From NCBI GenBank assembly GCA_002928735.1, contig PERL01000005.1, forward strand, positions 186,001 to 250,000: a stretch of DNA of 64,000 nucleotides. Direction: 5' to 3'. The first letter of the stretch is position 1. Every line of letters starts with the position of its first letter. The notes beneath the pieces are model-generated. The model was not told the origin of the DNA. It did no database searches and worked only from the letters and a program-made list of their open reading frames with translations. This DNA comes from Hyphomicrobium sp. GTDB taxonomy: Bacteria; Pseudomonadota; Alphaproteobacteria; Rhizobiales; Hyphomicrobiaceae. The translations under genes and the position numbers were made by a program. Shown in pieces: positions 9,457-18,934 of this stretch.

Positions 9457-10608
9457 ATGACGTCCGCCTCGCACATGCACACAACGACAGAGCCCGACGC
9501 GGTGGCGGCACGGTTGCGCGCGTCCGCCGAGGCGCTCGGGTTCGATGCGTTTGGTGTCGCGCGTCTGGGCGGCGGCGTGCAGGCAGAGCGGCTGGCTGCT
9601 TTTCTGGCGGCCGGGCGGCATGGCGATATGGATTGGATGGAGACGACCGCTGACCGGCGCGGCGATCCGCTGGCACTGTGGCCAGAGGCCAAAAGCGCGG
9701 TGATTGTAGGGATGAGCTATGCGCCGTCCACCGATCCGATGGAGGCGCTGACGGATACCGGGCGCGGGGCGATTTCGGTCTATGCGCGCGGCAAGGACTA
9801 TCACGAGATCCTGAAGCCGAAGTTGAAGCAATTGGCGGGAGAGGTCGTGGCGACGACGGGGGGCGACGTGAAAGTCTTCGTCGACACCGCGCCGCTGATG
9901 GAGAAGCCGCTGGCGGCGCTCGCGGGAATTGGCTGGCAGGGCAAGCACACCAACCTCGTGTCGCGGGTACACGGGTCGTGGTTGTTTCTCGGAGCGATCT
10001 TGACGACGGCGGACTTGCTGCCGGATGCGGCGGAGGTCGATCGCTGCGGATCGTGCCGGAGGTGCCTGGATGTTTGCCCGACGGCGGCGTTTCCAGCGCC
10101 GTATCAACTCGATGCGCGGCGGTGTCTGGCGTATCTGAGCATTGAACACAAAGGCCAAATCGCTCGAGAGTTTCGCGCGCCGATGGGCAACCGCATCTAT
10201 GGATGCGACGACTGTCTGGCGGTGTGCCCGTGGAACAAGTTTGCGGCCGTGGCGCGGGAGATGCGCTTTGCCGCGCGGGCTGAGACCGACAACCCGCCGC
10301 TGCGCGATTTGCTTAAGCTCGACGACGCCGCGTTCCGGGCGCGGTTCGCGGGGACGCCCGTGAAGCGGACGGGGCGGGATCGATTTGTGCGCAATGTGCT
10401 CGTCGCGGCGGGGAATTCTGCGGACGTCACACTTCGGGACGATGTGCGCGCGCTGCTGGACGACGCCTCGCCGTTGGTGCGGGGCATGGCGGTTTGGGCA
10501 TTCTCGCGGTTGGCGACGGGCGAAGAGTTCGGATTGGAGTGCGTGCGGCGGATGGCGGTGGAGCCGGACGAAAACGTGCGTGCCGAGTGGATGATGGAGA
10601 CGATGTGA
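9457..10608 (+). CDS. queG: Epoxyqueuosine reductase
   Basis: Cobalamin- and iron-sulfur-dependent enzyme of 383 aa that makes the last step of queuosine synthesis in tRNA. The Fe-S ligands are [12 protein letters not shown] near residue 190 and [13 protein letters not shown] near 250, together two 4Fe-4S clusters. A HEAT-like C-terminal region ([23 protein letters not shown]) follows. Start candidates are GTG 9454, ATG 9457 and ATG 9475; ATG 9457 is 4 bp past the fzlA stop. The stop overlaps the next ATG (TGATG). Confidence 0.93.
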   Translation: MTSASHMHTTTEPDAVAARLRASAEALGFDAFGVARLGGGVQAERLAAFLAAGRHGDMDWMETTADRRGDPLALWPEAKSAVIVGMSYAPSTDPMEALTDTGRGAISVYARGKDYHEILKPKLKQLAGEVVATTGGDVKVFVDTAPLMEKPLAALAGIGWQGKHTNLVSRVHGSWLFLGAILTTADLLPDAAEVDRCGSCRRCLDVCPTAAFPAPYQLDARRCLAYLSIEHKGQIAREFRAPMGNRIYGCDDCLAVCPWNKFAAVAREMRFAARAETDNPPLRDLLKLDDAAFRARFAGTPVKRTGRDRFVRNVLVAAGNSADVTLRDDVRALLDDASPLVRGMAVWAFSRLATGEEFGLECVRRMAVEPDENVRAEWMMETM

Positions 10609-11492
10609 TGCCAATGCTGTTCTGTTTCGGGTTGGGCTATAGCGCGCGGCATCTGGCGTCGAAGCTCGAAGATGATGGCTGGCATATTGCGGGCACCGCG
10701 CGATCGGCGGAGGGCGTGGAGCGCATCCAAGACCTCGGTTACATGGGTTATGTGTTCGACGGGCTGAAGCCGGGTGTGGGGTCGGGTCCGAGCCAGGGGG
10801 CGGGGCCGGCGGCGCGGCGGGCCTCGCACATCGTGGTGTCGGCACCGCCTGATGCACAGGGCGATCCGGTGTTGCGGCATCACGCGGAGGACATTGCGCG
10901 GTCGAACGCGGAGTGGATCGGGTATCTGTCGACGATCGGCGTTTATGGCGACCATGGCGGGGCCTGGGTAGATGAGACGACGCCCGCCACGCCGTCGTCG
11001 GAACGCTCGCGGCGGCGCGCGTTGGCGGAGCAGCAGTGGCTCGATTTCGGCAAGGCGTCGGGCAAGCGCGTGGAGATTTTCCGGCTGGCTGGAATCTATG
11101 GTCCGGGAAGCAGTGCGATCGAAGGCGTTCGGAGCGGGACGACGCGGTCGATCGTGAAGCGGGATCAGGTGTTCAATCGAATTCACGTGGAGGACATTGC
11201 GCGGACGCTGATTGCGGCATTCTCGCGGCCGCATGTGCACGCGATCTACAACGTGACGGACGACGAGCCAGCGCCGCCGCAGGATGTGAATGCCTATGCC
11301 GCGACGCTGTTAGGGTTGCCGCCGCCGGTTGCGATTGCGTATGAGGCGGCCGAACTCAGCGAGATGGGGCGCAGCTTTTATTCGGAAAACAAGCGCGTGC
11401 GCAATGACCGGATCAAAAATGATCTGGGCGTCGAGCTGGCGTTTCCGACGTATCGCGAAGGCCTTGCCGCGATTGCTGGAGGGACCGCTTAA
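10608..11492 (+). CDS. SDR-family NAD(P)-dependent oxidoreductase (YeeZ-like)
   Basis: A 294-aa extended or atypical SDR. It has a glycine-rich cofactor site CFGLGYSARHLA at residues 4-15, the stretch GYLSTIGVYGDHGGAWVDE in the middle, and a substrate region FRLAGIYGPG. It resembles E. coli YeeZ-type proteins, whose substrate is unknown. The start ATG overlaps the queG stop by one base, so translation is probably coupled. The longer open frame from 10494 is ignored because it lies inside queG. Confidence 0.8.
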   Translation: MPMLFCFGLGYSARHLASKLEDDGWHIAGTARSAEGVERIQDLGYMGYVFDGLKPGVGSGPSQGAGPAARRASHIVVSAPPDAQGDPVLRHHAEDIARSNAEWIGYLSTIGVYGDHGGAWVDETTPATPSSERSRRRALAEQQWLDFGKASGKRVEIFRLAGIYGPGSSAIEGVRSGTTRSIVKRDQVFNRIHVEDIARTLIAAFSRPHVHAIYNVTDDEPAPPQDVNAYAATLLGLPPPVAIAYEAAELSEMGRSFYSENKRVRNDRIKNDLGVELAFPTYREGLAAIAGGTA

Positions 11493-11594
11493 GCGCGCCA
11501 CTCCGTCGTTCAGCTGCCATTCAGACGCCGTCCGCTTTCCTGCCGGAATTATGCACGACTGTAGCGTGATGTTCCTCAAGGGCGGGTATGTGTG

Positions 11595-12731
11595 ATGCGG
11601 TTCGAAACGGCAGCAAGGGTTGGCGTTTTTGCTTTGTCGGCGTGCTTGGCCATGCCGGTGTTGGCGGAGAGCGCGGCGCACGACATCGCCAACCGGTTTT
11701 CCGAGCCGCCGGCGAAAGTGTCGGTACAGACCGATGATGCGGACCGCAAGGCATATGAAGCCGAGATGCTCGAGCGCGCGCGACACGAAGCGGCGGAGCG
11801 AGCGGGAACTGCGGCCGCTGCGGATGAGACGGACGAGAGCCGGCAGCGCGCTTTGGAAGCGCAGCGCGAGGCAGAAGGCCGGGAACTGGCCGAGAAATTG
11901 AAGCGCGCCGAAGAGCAGCGCAAGGCGAAGGCGGCGGGAGCCGTGGCCAAAGAGCCGGTCGGTGAGTCGACGTTCAAGCCGGTTTTGACGAACAAGGACG
12001 TTTTAACGAACAAGGATAGGGCAGCGAAGCCCGCCTCGGATACGGCGAAGGCGCCCGTGGTCGTGAAGCCGCCAGTGGATGACGCGGCCGACGTTGCGCG
12101 CGAGTCGGTTCCTGTCACGCCGCCGGTGCAAACGGTGCAGCCTGTTGCTCCGAAGATCGAGCCGCCTAAGGTGTTGCCGCCGCCGATGGCGTTGGGGCGA
12201 CCGGCGCCGTTGCCACCCGTGGCGCGTATGCCGGACGACCCTCGCGTAACGGTTCTTCTGGTGATGGAGCCCGGAAAGAAGGGCATTCGGCGGTTTAATA
12301 AAACGGCCGATCCGGTGTTGTGCGAGGGCACGCTGTGCTTCGTGTCGAACGGTGCGGCCGAGCCTGTGCGCGTGATGGCGATGCGTAAGGCACTGGGGCC
12401 GGGGAACACGTTCGGCAAGCGGGCCGGGGCGTGCCGCAACAAGCTGACGTGTGTGTTTCGTGGCGTGACGCTCGATGGCGCATCGACGATCCAGCCGGTG
12501 GATCTCAAAATCATGGTGCATGACCGGCGCGAGGCGCGAGCCGTGTCGGGCGATGCGTCGTGCCGGGTGATCGCGGGGCGGCTGTCGTGCGGGCGGACGG
12601 TGGTGGCGGCCGGGTACAGGGCGTGGATCGTGCCGGAGACGGTGGCGCAAGAAGCTGGGCCGCAGGCGCTGGAAGCCGCGGTAGTGCGCGGCCTTGTGGC
12701 AGCGCCGATGCGCGAGGCGGCGATCAACTGA
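11595..12731 (+). CDS. Secreted cysteine-containing protein with Ala/Lys/Pro-rich linker
   Basis: No family recognised. The 378-aa protein starts with a signal peptide (to about AMPVLA). A charged, probably helical stretch (residues 50-110, rich in Ala, Glu, Arg) is followed by a Pro/Val/Lys linker. The compact C-terminal domain (from about 215) has Cys pairs in CEGTLC, CRNKLTC and CRVIAGRLSC, likely disulfides in the periplasm. The linker contains a 6-aa tandem repeat VLTNKD (11982-12017, two 18-bp copies). Start ATG 11595 gives the signal peptide directly. The end overlaps the convergent hydrolase gene by 8 bp. Confidence 0.65.
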   Translation: MRFETAARVGVFALSACLAMPVLAESAAHDIANRFSEPPAKVSVQTDDADRKAYEAEMLERARHEAAERAGTAAAADETDESRQRALEAQREAEGRELAEKLKRAEEQRKAKAAGAVAKEPVGESTFKPVLTNKDVLTNKDRAAKPASDTAKAPVVVKPPVDDAADVARESVPVTPPVQTVQPVAPKIEPPKVLPPPMALGRPAPLPPVARMPDDPRVTVLLVMEPGKKGIRRFNKTADPVLCEGTLCFVSNGAAEPVRVMAMRKALGPGNTFGKRAGACRNKLTCVFRGVTLDGASTIQPVDLKIMVHDRREARAVSGDASCRVIAGRLSCGRTVVAAGYRAWIVPETVAQEAGPQALEAAVVRGLVAAPMREAAIN

Positions 12732-13527
12732 GCGGCGGCGGCATGGATGCCTCGTCGATCAATTGAAAGAGCAGCGCCAGATCCTGTGGGCGCGAGAGGC
12801 GGTGTTCGCCGTCGGGCACTTCGGTGATCCGGACTTGGCCGCCGGTGAGGAACTTCTCCAATTCACGGACGTGGCTGGCGGGGACGTCGGGGTCTTGCAG
12901 GCCTTGCAAGATGAGGATGGGACGGCTGGGGTCGAACGGGTTGCGGGCGAGGAGATGGGCGCGGCCGTCTTCGATGAGGGCGCGGGTGATGGTGTAGGGT
13001 TCGCCGTAGTTGGACGGCTCGTAATAGACGCCGTCGGTTTCGAGGGCGTGGCGGGCGTCTGGTGGGAATTGTTTCCACATCAGCTCTTCGGTCATGTCCC
13101 AGGCGGGCGCGATGAGGACGAGGGCTGTGATGCGGGCGGCCTCGGCGGGGTCGCTTTTCAGCAGGCGCTTCAGGAGCATGAGGGCGATGTGGCCGCCCAT
13201 GCTGGAACCGATGATGATCTGCGGGCCTTTGGCGATGGTGCGGAAGACGGTTTCGGCTTCTTCCAGCCAGCGGCCGATGGTGCCCTTTTCGAACGGGCCT
13301 TCGGAGATGCCGTGGCCGGAATAATCGAAGCGGACGCAATCGATGCCGCGGGTTGCGGCGTGAGCGGCCAGCGCTGTGGCTTTGGTGCTCGCCATGTCGG
13401 ATTTGAAGCCGGCGCACCAGAAGAGGCCGGGTTTGCCGGAGCCGGGGCGGGCTTCGCGGCGATAGGCGATGCGGCGGCGGGCCTCGCCGATGCCCACTTC
13501 GATGAATTGCGGTTCGGCTTCGGTCAT
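12724..13527 (-). CDS. Alpha/beta hydrolase, ABHD10/thioesterase-like
   Basis: A 267-aa serine hydrolase. It has oxyanion region WCAGFKSDM, the tyrosine-glycine turn YSGHGISEG, nucleophile elbow GSSMGG, acid residue in LQGLQDPDVP and catalytic His in DGEHRLS. The layout resembles palmitoyl-protein thioesterase ABHD10 and bacterial relatives, but the substrate is unknown. No signal peptide, so probably cytoplasmic. It converges on the secreted-protein gene (8-bp overlap) and is divergent from the glycosyltransferase gene. Confidence 0.8.
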   Translation of the reverse strand: MTEAEPQFIEVGIGEARRRIAYRREARPGSGKPGLFWCAGFKSDMASTKATALAAHAATRGIDCVRFDYSGHGISEGPFEKGTIGRWLEEAETVFRTIAKGPQIIIGSSMGGHIALMLLKRLLKSDPAEAARITALVLIAPAWDMTEELMWKQFPPDARHALETDGVYYEPSNYGEPYTITRALIEDGRAHLLARNPFDPSRPILILQGLQDPDVPASHVRELEKFLTGGQVRITEVPDGEHRLSRPQDLALLFQLIDEASMPPPLS

Positions 13528-13574
13528 CCTATGAGTGCCTGACTGTTTTGGAGTGTTTCTTCCGACCGGAGCTG

Positions 13575-14795
13575 ATGCCCTTGGCCGATCGTGCCACGAC
13601 CATACTGCAGATCATCCCTGAGCTCGATACGGGCGGCGCGGAACTGTCGACGATCGAGATCGCGGAGGCGGTGGTCGTGGCGGGCGGGCGGGCGATCGTG
13701 CTCACCGAGGGCGGGCGGATGCTGGACCGGCTGAAGGCGACGGGCGCGGACGTGCGCATCTTTCCGGCGGCGACGAAGAATCCGGCAAAGCTCGTCGCTA
13801 ATGCGGCGGCGATTGCAAAGATCGTGGAGGCCGAGGGCGTCGATCTCGTACATGCGCGCAGCCGGGCGCCGGCGTGGAGTGCGCTGTGGGCGGCGCGCCG
13901 AACCGGGCGGCCATTCGTGACGACGTATCATGGGGCCTACAACGAGAATTCAGCGGCGAAGAAGTTCTACAACGGGGTGATGGCGCGGGGCGATTTAGTG
14001 ATCGCGAATTCGGGTTACACGCGCGATTTGATCCGGGCGCGGTACGGCACGCCGGTTCCCAAAATTCGCGTGATCCATCGCGGGGTGGATGTGGCGGCGT
14101 TCGATCCCGACGCGGTGGCCCCGGAGCGCGTGGAGCGATTGCGCGCGGCGTGGGGGGTGGCGCCGGGGGAGCGCGTGATCCTGCAGGCGGCGCGGTTGAC
14201 GAATTGGAAGGGGCAGCATGTGGTCGTGGAGGCGGCGCGGCGGCTGCATGCCCAGAAGCGGCTCGAGGGTGTGGTGGCGCTGGCGGGCGATGCGCAGGGG
14301 CGGGATGCGTATGTGGATGGTTTGAAGGAGGCGATCCGGGCGGGCGGTCTGGAGGGGTGCGTCCGGCTGGTGGGCCATGTGGACGACATGCCGGCGGCCT
14401 ATCTGGCGGCGGATGCGTCGATCGTTGCCTCGATCGAGCCGGAGGCGTTCGGGCGGACGGCGGTGGAGAGCCAGGCCATGGGGTGTCCGGTGATCGCGAC
14501 GCGGATCGGGGCGCCGCCGGAGACGGTTTTGTCGCCGCCCGACCATAGCCCCCGGTCGATGACCGGCTGGCTGGTGCCGCCGGGGGATGGGCAGGCGCTG
14601 GCGGATGCCCTGCTGTGGGCGTTGAGCCTGGACGGGCCGGCGCGGGCGGACCTCGGCCAGCGAGCGCGGGCTCATGCGGTGGGGGCGTTTTCGCTGCGGC
14701 AGATGCGGCTGAAGACGTTGCAGGTGTATGACGAGTTGTTGAAGACGGCTCTGGCCGACCATTACGTGGCTGCGCGTCCACAATTGGATGGTTAA
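13575..14795 (+). CDS. Glycosyltransferase family 4
   Basis: A 406-aa GT-B glycosyltransferase. The N-terminal acceptor-binding half starts with ILQIIPELDTGGAELST. In the C-terminal nucleotide-sugar half are QAARLTNWKGQHVVVEA and the E-x7-E motif EAFGRTAVE, the donor-contact pair of GT4 retaining enzymes. It probably acts on LPS or another cell-surface glycan in the cytoplasm, but donor and acceptor cannot be read. The frame is open to a TTG at 13548 without a ribosome site; ATG 13575 with GGAG close upstream gives the usual family N-terminus. Confidence 0.85.
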   Translation: MPLADRATTILQIIPELDTGGAELSTIEIAEAVVVAGGRAIVLTEGGRMLDRLKATGADVRIFPAATKNPAKLVANAAAIAKIVEAEGVDLVHARSRAPAWSALWAARRTGRPFVTTYHGAYNENSAAKKFYNGVMARGDLVIANSGYTRDLIRARYGTPVPKIRVIHRGVDVAAFDPDAVAPERVERLRAAWGVAPGERVILQAARLTNWKGQHVVVEAARRLHAQKRLEGVVALAGDAQGRDAYVDGLKEAIRAGGLEGCVRLVGHVDDMPAAYLAADASIVASIEPEAFGRTAVESQAMGCPVIATRIGAPPETVLSPPDHSPRSMTGWLVPPGDGQALADALLWALSLDGPARADLGQRARAHAVGAFSLRQMRLKTLQVYDELLKTALADHYVAARPQLDG

Positions 14796-14926
14796 GTCGT
14801 GTTGTAGGGTCCCGTTCCGGCTTGACTTGCAACTCTTTCTTCCCAATTCTCACCAATAGTTGCCGGATCAGGGGCCATTGGCTAGACCGGCAAGACGAAA
14901 ACCGCCAAAACGGGCATTGAAACAGC

Positions 14927-14945
14927 AAGAGGAGTTCGACCCATC
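14927..14945 (+). promoter_or_regulatory. Ribosome binding site and AUC initiation codon of infC
   Basis: AAGAGGAG (14927-14934) ends 8 bases before ATC 14943-14945, the ideal distance for initiation there. The in-frame ATG 14955 is 20 bases away, too far. Rare start codons in infC are known to let IF-3 repress its own synthesis by rejecting non-AUG initiation. Confidence 0.65.
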
Positions 14946-15482
14946 CGCAAACCTATGCGAGCCGCGCCGACGCGCGAGGCAACCGGGCCCAAGATCAACG
15001 ACCAGATCCGGGCCCGCGAAGTGCGACTGATCGACGAAACGGGACAGAACGTCGGAGTCGTTAGCAAAATTGACGCCCTGCAGCGCGCGACCGAGGCTGG
15101 TCTCGACCTTGTCGAGATTTCTCCCGATGCGGAGCCGCCGGTCTGCAAGATCCTGGACTATGGCAAGTTCAAGTACCAGGAACAGAAGAAGCAGGCGGAA
15201 GCGCGCAAGAACCAGAAGATCGTCGAAATCAAAGAGATCAAGATGCGTCCGGGCATCGACGATCACGACTATGACGTGAAAATGCGGGCGATCCGGCGCT
15301 TTTTCGAAGAGGGCGACAAGGTCAAGATCACGCTGCGGTTCCGCGGCCGTGAGATGGCGCATCAGCATCTCGGAATGGACGTGCTCAATCGCGTCAAGAC
15401 CGAGACAGAGTCGGTGGCCAAGGTCGAGAGCGAACCGCGTTTCGAAGGCCGCCAGATGGTGATGGTGCTGGCCCCGAAGTAG
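14943..15482 (+). CDS. infC: Translation initiation factor IF-3
   Basis: IF-3 binds the 30S subunit and checks start-codon pairing. From ATC 14943 the protein is 179 aa and starts with the IRKPMRAAP pattern seen in alphaproteobacterial IF-3. The N domain ([22 protein letters not shown]), the lysine-rich linker ([15 protein letters not shown]) and the C domain ([27 protein letters not shown]) are complete. ATG 14955 is the first conventional start but has no ribosome site at useful spacing. The rpmI-rplT genes that often follow infC are not next to it. A strong terminator lies downstream. Confidence 0.95.
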   Translation: MRKPMRAAPTREATGPKINDQIRAREVRLIDETGQNVGVVSKIDALQRATEAGLDLVEISPDAEPPVCKILDYGKFKYQEQKKQAEARKNQKIVEIKEIKMRPGIDDHDYDVKMRAIRRFFEEGDKVKITLRFRGREMAHQHLGMDVLNRVKTETESVAKVESEPRFEGRQMVMVLAPK

Positions 15483-15514
15483 GTTCTGCCACCATTCGCT
15501 GCGCCGCAGTACGG

Positions 15515-15551
15515 AAGGACGCTCACCCGCCGGGTGCCAGCGTCCTTTTTG
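15515..15551 (+). terminator. Rho-independent terminator after infC
   Basis: A perfect 9-bp outer stem (15515-15523 with 15539-15547) encloses a second 5-bp stem CACCC/GGGTG and ends in TTTTTG. It isolates infC as a single transcription unit. Confidence 0.88.
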
Positions 15552-15712
15552 TTATGGGCGTGGGTCATGCGGGTGCGACCGCCCGGTTCACTGCGGCCGT
15601 TGACGGAACCGATCGCTGTTCCCATGTGTTATGAGGCCGACCCGCCAGCGGCGCTCCGGTACTCCGGGGCGCTTTCGCATGTCCCGGCGGGATTCGGGGA
15701 GGATTTCACGCC

Positions 15713-16234
15713 ATGACACTTCGCTCGCTCGTTGGCGCCGTCGCGTCGGCGCTTTTGGTTCTGGCCGCAGTTCAGCCGGCGCAGGCGGACGGGCCCGATC
15801 TCATTTTCAAGAAGACGACGGTCTGGAAGCTGCTGGCGCCGGACGCGAAGTTGGCGACGTTTGCCGTCGACGATCCGGATGTCGAGGGCGTAACGTGCTA
15901 CTTCACAGCGCCAGAAAAGGGCGGCTGGGCCGGCTGGGCGGGGCTCGCAGAAGAGCTGTCGAACGTGTCGCTCTCGTGCCGGCAGGTCGGGCCGATCAAG
16001 TTCAAGCGGAAGCTTGAACAGGGCGAAGAGGCTTTTAGCCAGCGCCGCTCGATTTTGTTTAAGCGCATGCAGATCGTGCGCGGATGCGACTTCAAGCGCA
16101 ACGTGCTGGTCTATCTTGTCTACACGGACAAGATCATCGAAGGCAGCCCTGAGAACTCCACCTCTAGCGTGCCGATCGCGCCGTGGGGCGAGACGACGCC
16201 GCCGCAGAAATGCAGCGAGTGGATTTCGGAATAG
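15713..16234 (+). CDS. creA: CreA-family secreted protein
   Basis: A 173-aa periplasmic protein. The signal peptide ends near AQPAQA. The mature part has the CreA pattern: KLLAPDAKLATFAVDDPDVEGVTCYF, GLAEELSNVSLSCRQVGPIKF, LVYTDKIIEGSPENS and a final VPIAPWGE. The two cysteines in VTCYF and LSCRQ are probably paired. E. coli CreA lies beside the CreBC two-component system and its function is unknown; no creBC is present here. The start ATG 15713 gives the signal peptide directly. Confidence 0.85.
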   Translation: MTLRSLVGAVASALLVLAAVQPAQADGPDLIFKKTTVWKLLAPDAKLATFAVDDPDVEGVTCYFTAPEKGGWAGWAGLAEELSNVSLSCRQVGPIKFKRKLEQGEEAFSQRRSILFKRMQIVRGCDFKRNVLVYLVYTDKIIEGSPENSTSSVPIAPWGETTPPQKCSEWISE

Positions 16235-16244
16235 AGGGAAACAG

Positions 16245-16272
16245 GGCGCCGGCCAAAACGCCGGCGCCTTTT
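16245..16272 (+). terminator. Rho-independent terminator after creA
   Basis: A perfect 9-bp GC-rich stem (16245-16253 with 16260-16268) with a 6-base loop, then TTTT. It lies between the converging creA and mannose-1-phosphate guanylyltransferase genes and has its T-run on the creA strand. Confidence 0.85.
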
Positions 16273-16273
16273 G

Positions 16274-17719
16274 CTATTTCGTCTCTTCCGGCGCGCGGCG
16301 GTAGATGTCGTCGGTGCGGATGATGTCGTCTTCGCCGAGGTACGTGCCGATCTGCACTTCGATCAGTTCGAGATCGACCTTGCCGGGATTTTCCAGACGG
16401 TGCCACTGCGTGGCGAAGATGTAAACGCTCTCGTTTTCGCGCACGAGCTGTTCGGTTTCGCCAATCACGACCTTGGCCGTGCCCTGGACAACGATCCAGT
16501 GCTCGGAGCGGTGGTGGTGCATTTGCATGGAGAGCTTGCCGCCGGGCTTCACGTGCAGAAGCTTGACCTGGAAGCGCGGGCCGATGTTGAGCGTTTCGAA
16601 GTAGCCCCAGGGCCGGTAGTTGCGCAGGTGCTGCTCCTGCTCCTTGCGGTTGGTGCGCTTGAGCGTGGCGACGATTTTGCCAACATCCTGCGCGCGTGCC
16701 TTGTCGGCGACGAGGAGTGCGTCGGGTGTGTCGACGATGATGAGGTCCTGAACGCCGATGGTGGCGACGAGGCCGCGTTCGGAATGGACATAGCAGCCGG
16801 TGGTGTCTTCAAGAACGGCATCGCCCTGCGCGTGGTTTCCGTGCGCATCCTTGGGAGCGATTTCCCACAGCGAGGTCCACGAGCCGACATCATTCCAGCC
16901 AACATCAATGGGGAGCATAGCGGCGGCGGTGGTTTTCTCCATGACGGCATAGTCGACGGAGATGTTCGGGCTTTCGGCGAATTGATCGCGGCCGAGGCGC
17001 AGGAACCCGAGGTCCTCGGCGGCGTTGGCGAGCGCGCCGCGGGCTGCCTGGAGAATCTTGGGATCGAGATGCGCGATTTCGTCGAGGAACGTCTGTGCGT
17101 TCAAAACGAAGATGCCGCTGTTCCAGAAGTAATCGCCTTCGGCAAGATAGCTGGCTGCGGTTGACGCATCGGGCTTTTCGCAGAACCTTTCGGCGGTGAA
17201 TGCGGAGCCGTTCGACTGCGGGATGGACGCGCCACGCTTAATGTAGCCGTAGCCGGTGTGGGGGCTGTCCGGTGTGATGCCGAAGAGCACGAGTTTGCCG
17301 GTGGCGGCGATTTCGGCGGCTTTGCGCACGGCCTCGACGAAGCGGGGCTCGTCTTTGACCGCATGATCGGACGGCATGATGACGAGCACGGCGTTGGGTG
17401 TCTCGCGCACGGCGGCGAGGGCTGCGACCGTAATGGCGGCGGCCGTGTTGCGTGCGACGGGTTCGAGAATAATGGCCTTGGCTTGGATGCCTGCGCGATC
17501 CAGCTCTTCCTTGACAAGGAAACGGTGGTCGTTGTTGCAGAGAAGGATCGGCGCGGAAAAACCGGCTTCGGGCGTAAGGCGGCGAAGCGTGGCACCGACA
17601 AGGGTGGTGCCATTGCCGTTGAAGAAGTTAATGAACTGTTTGGGGAACATCGACCGCGATAGGGGCCAGAGGCGCGTACCAGATCCGCCGGAGAGGACGA
17701 CGGGGACGATGGAGAGCAT
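16274..17719 (-). CDS. Mannose-1-phosphate guanylyltransferase / mannose-6-phosphate isomerase
   Basis: Bifunctional type II enzyme (CpsB/XanB/AlgA family) of 481 aa that turns fructose-6-phosphate-derived mannose phosphates into GDP-mannose for surface polysaccharides. The pyrophosphorylase domain opens with VVLSGGSGTRLWPLSRSMFPKQF at residues 7-29. The C-terminal cupin isomerase domain has RPWGYFETL and the metal-binding QMHHHRSEHW. ATG 17719 with GAGG upstream was chosen over the open frame to 17749. It is alone, separated from other glycan genes, so the destination of the GDP-mannose is not shown. Confidence 0.95.
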   Translation of the reverse strand: MLSIVPVVLSGGSGTRLWPLSRSMFPKQFINFFNGNGTTLVGATLRRLTPEAGFSAPILLCNNDHRFLVKEELDRAGIQAKAIILEPVARNTAAAITVAALAAVRETPNAVLVIMPSDHAVKDEPRFVEAVRKAAEIAATGKLVLFGITPDSPHTGYGYIKRGASIPQSNGSAFTAERFCEKPDASTAASYLAEGDYFWNSGIFVLNAQTFLDEIAHLDPKILQAARGALANAAEDLGFLRLGRDQFAESPNISVDYAVMEKTTAAAMLPIDVGWNDVGSWTSLWEIAPKDAHGNHAQGDAVLEDTTGCYVHSERGLVATIGVQDLIIVDTPDALLVADKARAQDVGKIVATLKRTNRKEQEQHLRNYRPWGYFETLNIGPRFQVKLLHVKPGGKLSMQMHHHRSEHWIVVQGTAKVVIGETEQLVRENESVYIFATQWHRLENPGKVDLELIEVQIGTYLGEDDIIRTDDIYRRAPEETK

Positions 17720-17984
17720 GCGTGAACCTCGTGGGCAACCGGCCTGCAACCGTGACTACTTTTATTTTGCGCCGATGGCCAGTCATCGGCTCATCGCGAC
17801 GCGCTTTTGTCTCATCAAACGGTCGAAATGCGAAGCGGCGATGGCCAGTGGTCATTAAAGACCATTGTCCACCGCCGCTAGGGCCACCGGATACGCGGTA
17901 CAGGAAACCGGCGCTGAGATGAGTAGACAGCAAAAACGTTTCGAAGCTGCAAACGTGGAAAAGAAAGTTCTTTAACGGCCGTTA

Positions 17985-18884
17985 TCAAATGGAAGGGCCT
18001 GGTGGCAGGATTGGGCGGCCGGTGTCGAGCAGCCAACGGACGACGGGCACCGTGATGGCGTGGGGCAAGATGCGCAGGACTGAAACGGCGAGGGTCGGCA
18101 CAATGCCGGGCGCGATCAGGCCGCGTCCGAGGCGATAGCCACGTACTGTTAGCGCGGCGACGCGTTCGGGGCTGGCGGCGGCGATAAAGTAGCGGTAGAG
18201 CGCGCCTTCCGCATCCATGCGGGCGTGAAAGCGGGTTTCGACGGGACCGGGAAGGATGACGGCGACACGGACACCGCGGCCAGCGATTTCGGAGCGGATG
18301 GCTTCGCTGAGTGAGACGACGAAGGCTTTGCTAGCGTAGTAGGCGGCTTGATGAGGGCCGGGGATCAACGCGCCCAGTGATGCGACAGAGAGAACGCCGC
18401 CGCGGCCGCGTGCGAGCATACCGGGGAGCATCGCGCGGGTGAGACGGGCGACGGCGGTGATGTTGGTGGCAATGAGCGCGTCCAGGCCGCCGATGGCGGA
18501 TGCTGAGAACGGACCCGATTGGCCGACGCCGGCATTGTTGACGAGCACGTCGCAGTAGAGGCGCTTTTCGGCAAGAATTGCGTTGATGACATCGGCTGCG
18601 TCGGGGCTTGCGATATCGAGAAGAAGTGTCTCGACGCGAACGCCTGGGCGTTGGGCGGCGATCTCGGCAGCGGCGCGGTCGAGGCGGCTCTGGGTGCGGG
18701 CGACGAGAACGAGGGCTGACTCGCATTTGGCGAACTCGTGTGCAAGAGCGAGGCCGATGCCGCTGGCGCCACCGGTGATCACCACTGCGGGGGTGAGGCC
18801 TACGATTGCCGCGAGCGCGCTTGGCTGCGGCTGGGCGCGCCGGCTGAGCCAGCGGGTGGCTGCATTTTCAAGGATGTCCATCAT
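17985..18884 (-). CDS. Short-chain dehydrogenase/reductase
   Basis: A 299-aa classical SDR. It has cofactor site TGGASGIGLA, the NNAG motif in LVNNAGVGQSG, catalytic serine in SVASLGA and the YYASK (YxxxK) pair. The C-terminal hydrophobic stretch (LAVSVLRILPHAITVPVVRWL) may touch the membrane, as in the DltE/short-chain fatty-acyl or sphingolipid-type SDRs. Substrate unknown. ATG 18884 and 18881 are equally possible. The gene lies 50 bp downstream of the HigA-like gene on the same strand. Confidence 0.82.
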   Translation of the reverse strand: MMDILENAATRWLSRRAQPQPSALAAIVGLTPAVVITGGASGIGLALAHEFAKCESALVLVARTQSRLDRAAAEIAAQRPGVRVETLLLDIASPDAADVINAILAEKRLYCDVLVNNAGVGQSGPFSASAIGGLDALIATNITAVARLTRAMLPGMLARGRGGVLSVASLGALIPGPHQAAYYASKAFVVSLSEAIRSEIAGRGVRVAVILPGPVETRFHARMDAEGALYRYFIAAASPERVAALTVRGYRLGRGLIAPGIVPTLAVSVLRILPHAITVPVVRWLLDTGRPILPPGPSI

Positions 18885-18934
18885 GGCAACGGCATTGTGC
18901 CGATGCGGACGCGGGATACAACCGTTTGGTTGTC

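Noticed and set aside
11592-11600. GTG 11592 as the start of the secreted Cys protein
   Set aside because: ATG 11595 is the next codon in frame and gives the same signal peptide, so the GTG adds only one residue.
12694-13542. 282-aa plus-strand frame opposite the hydrolase gene
   Set aside because: Composition of Gly/Ala/Asp/Phe is a typical antisense shadow in GC-rich DNA; the minus-strand frame has a full catalytic triad.
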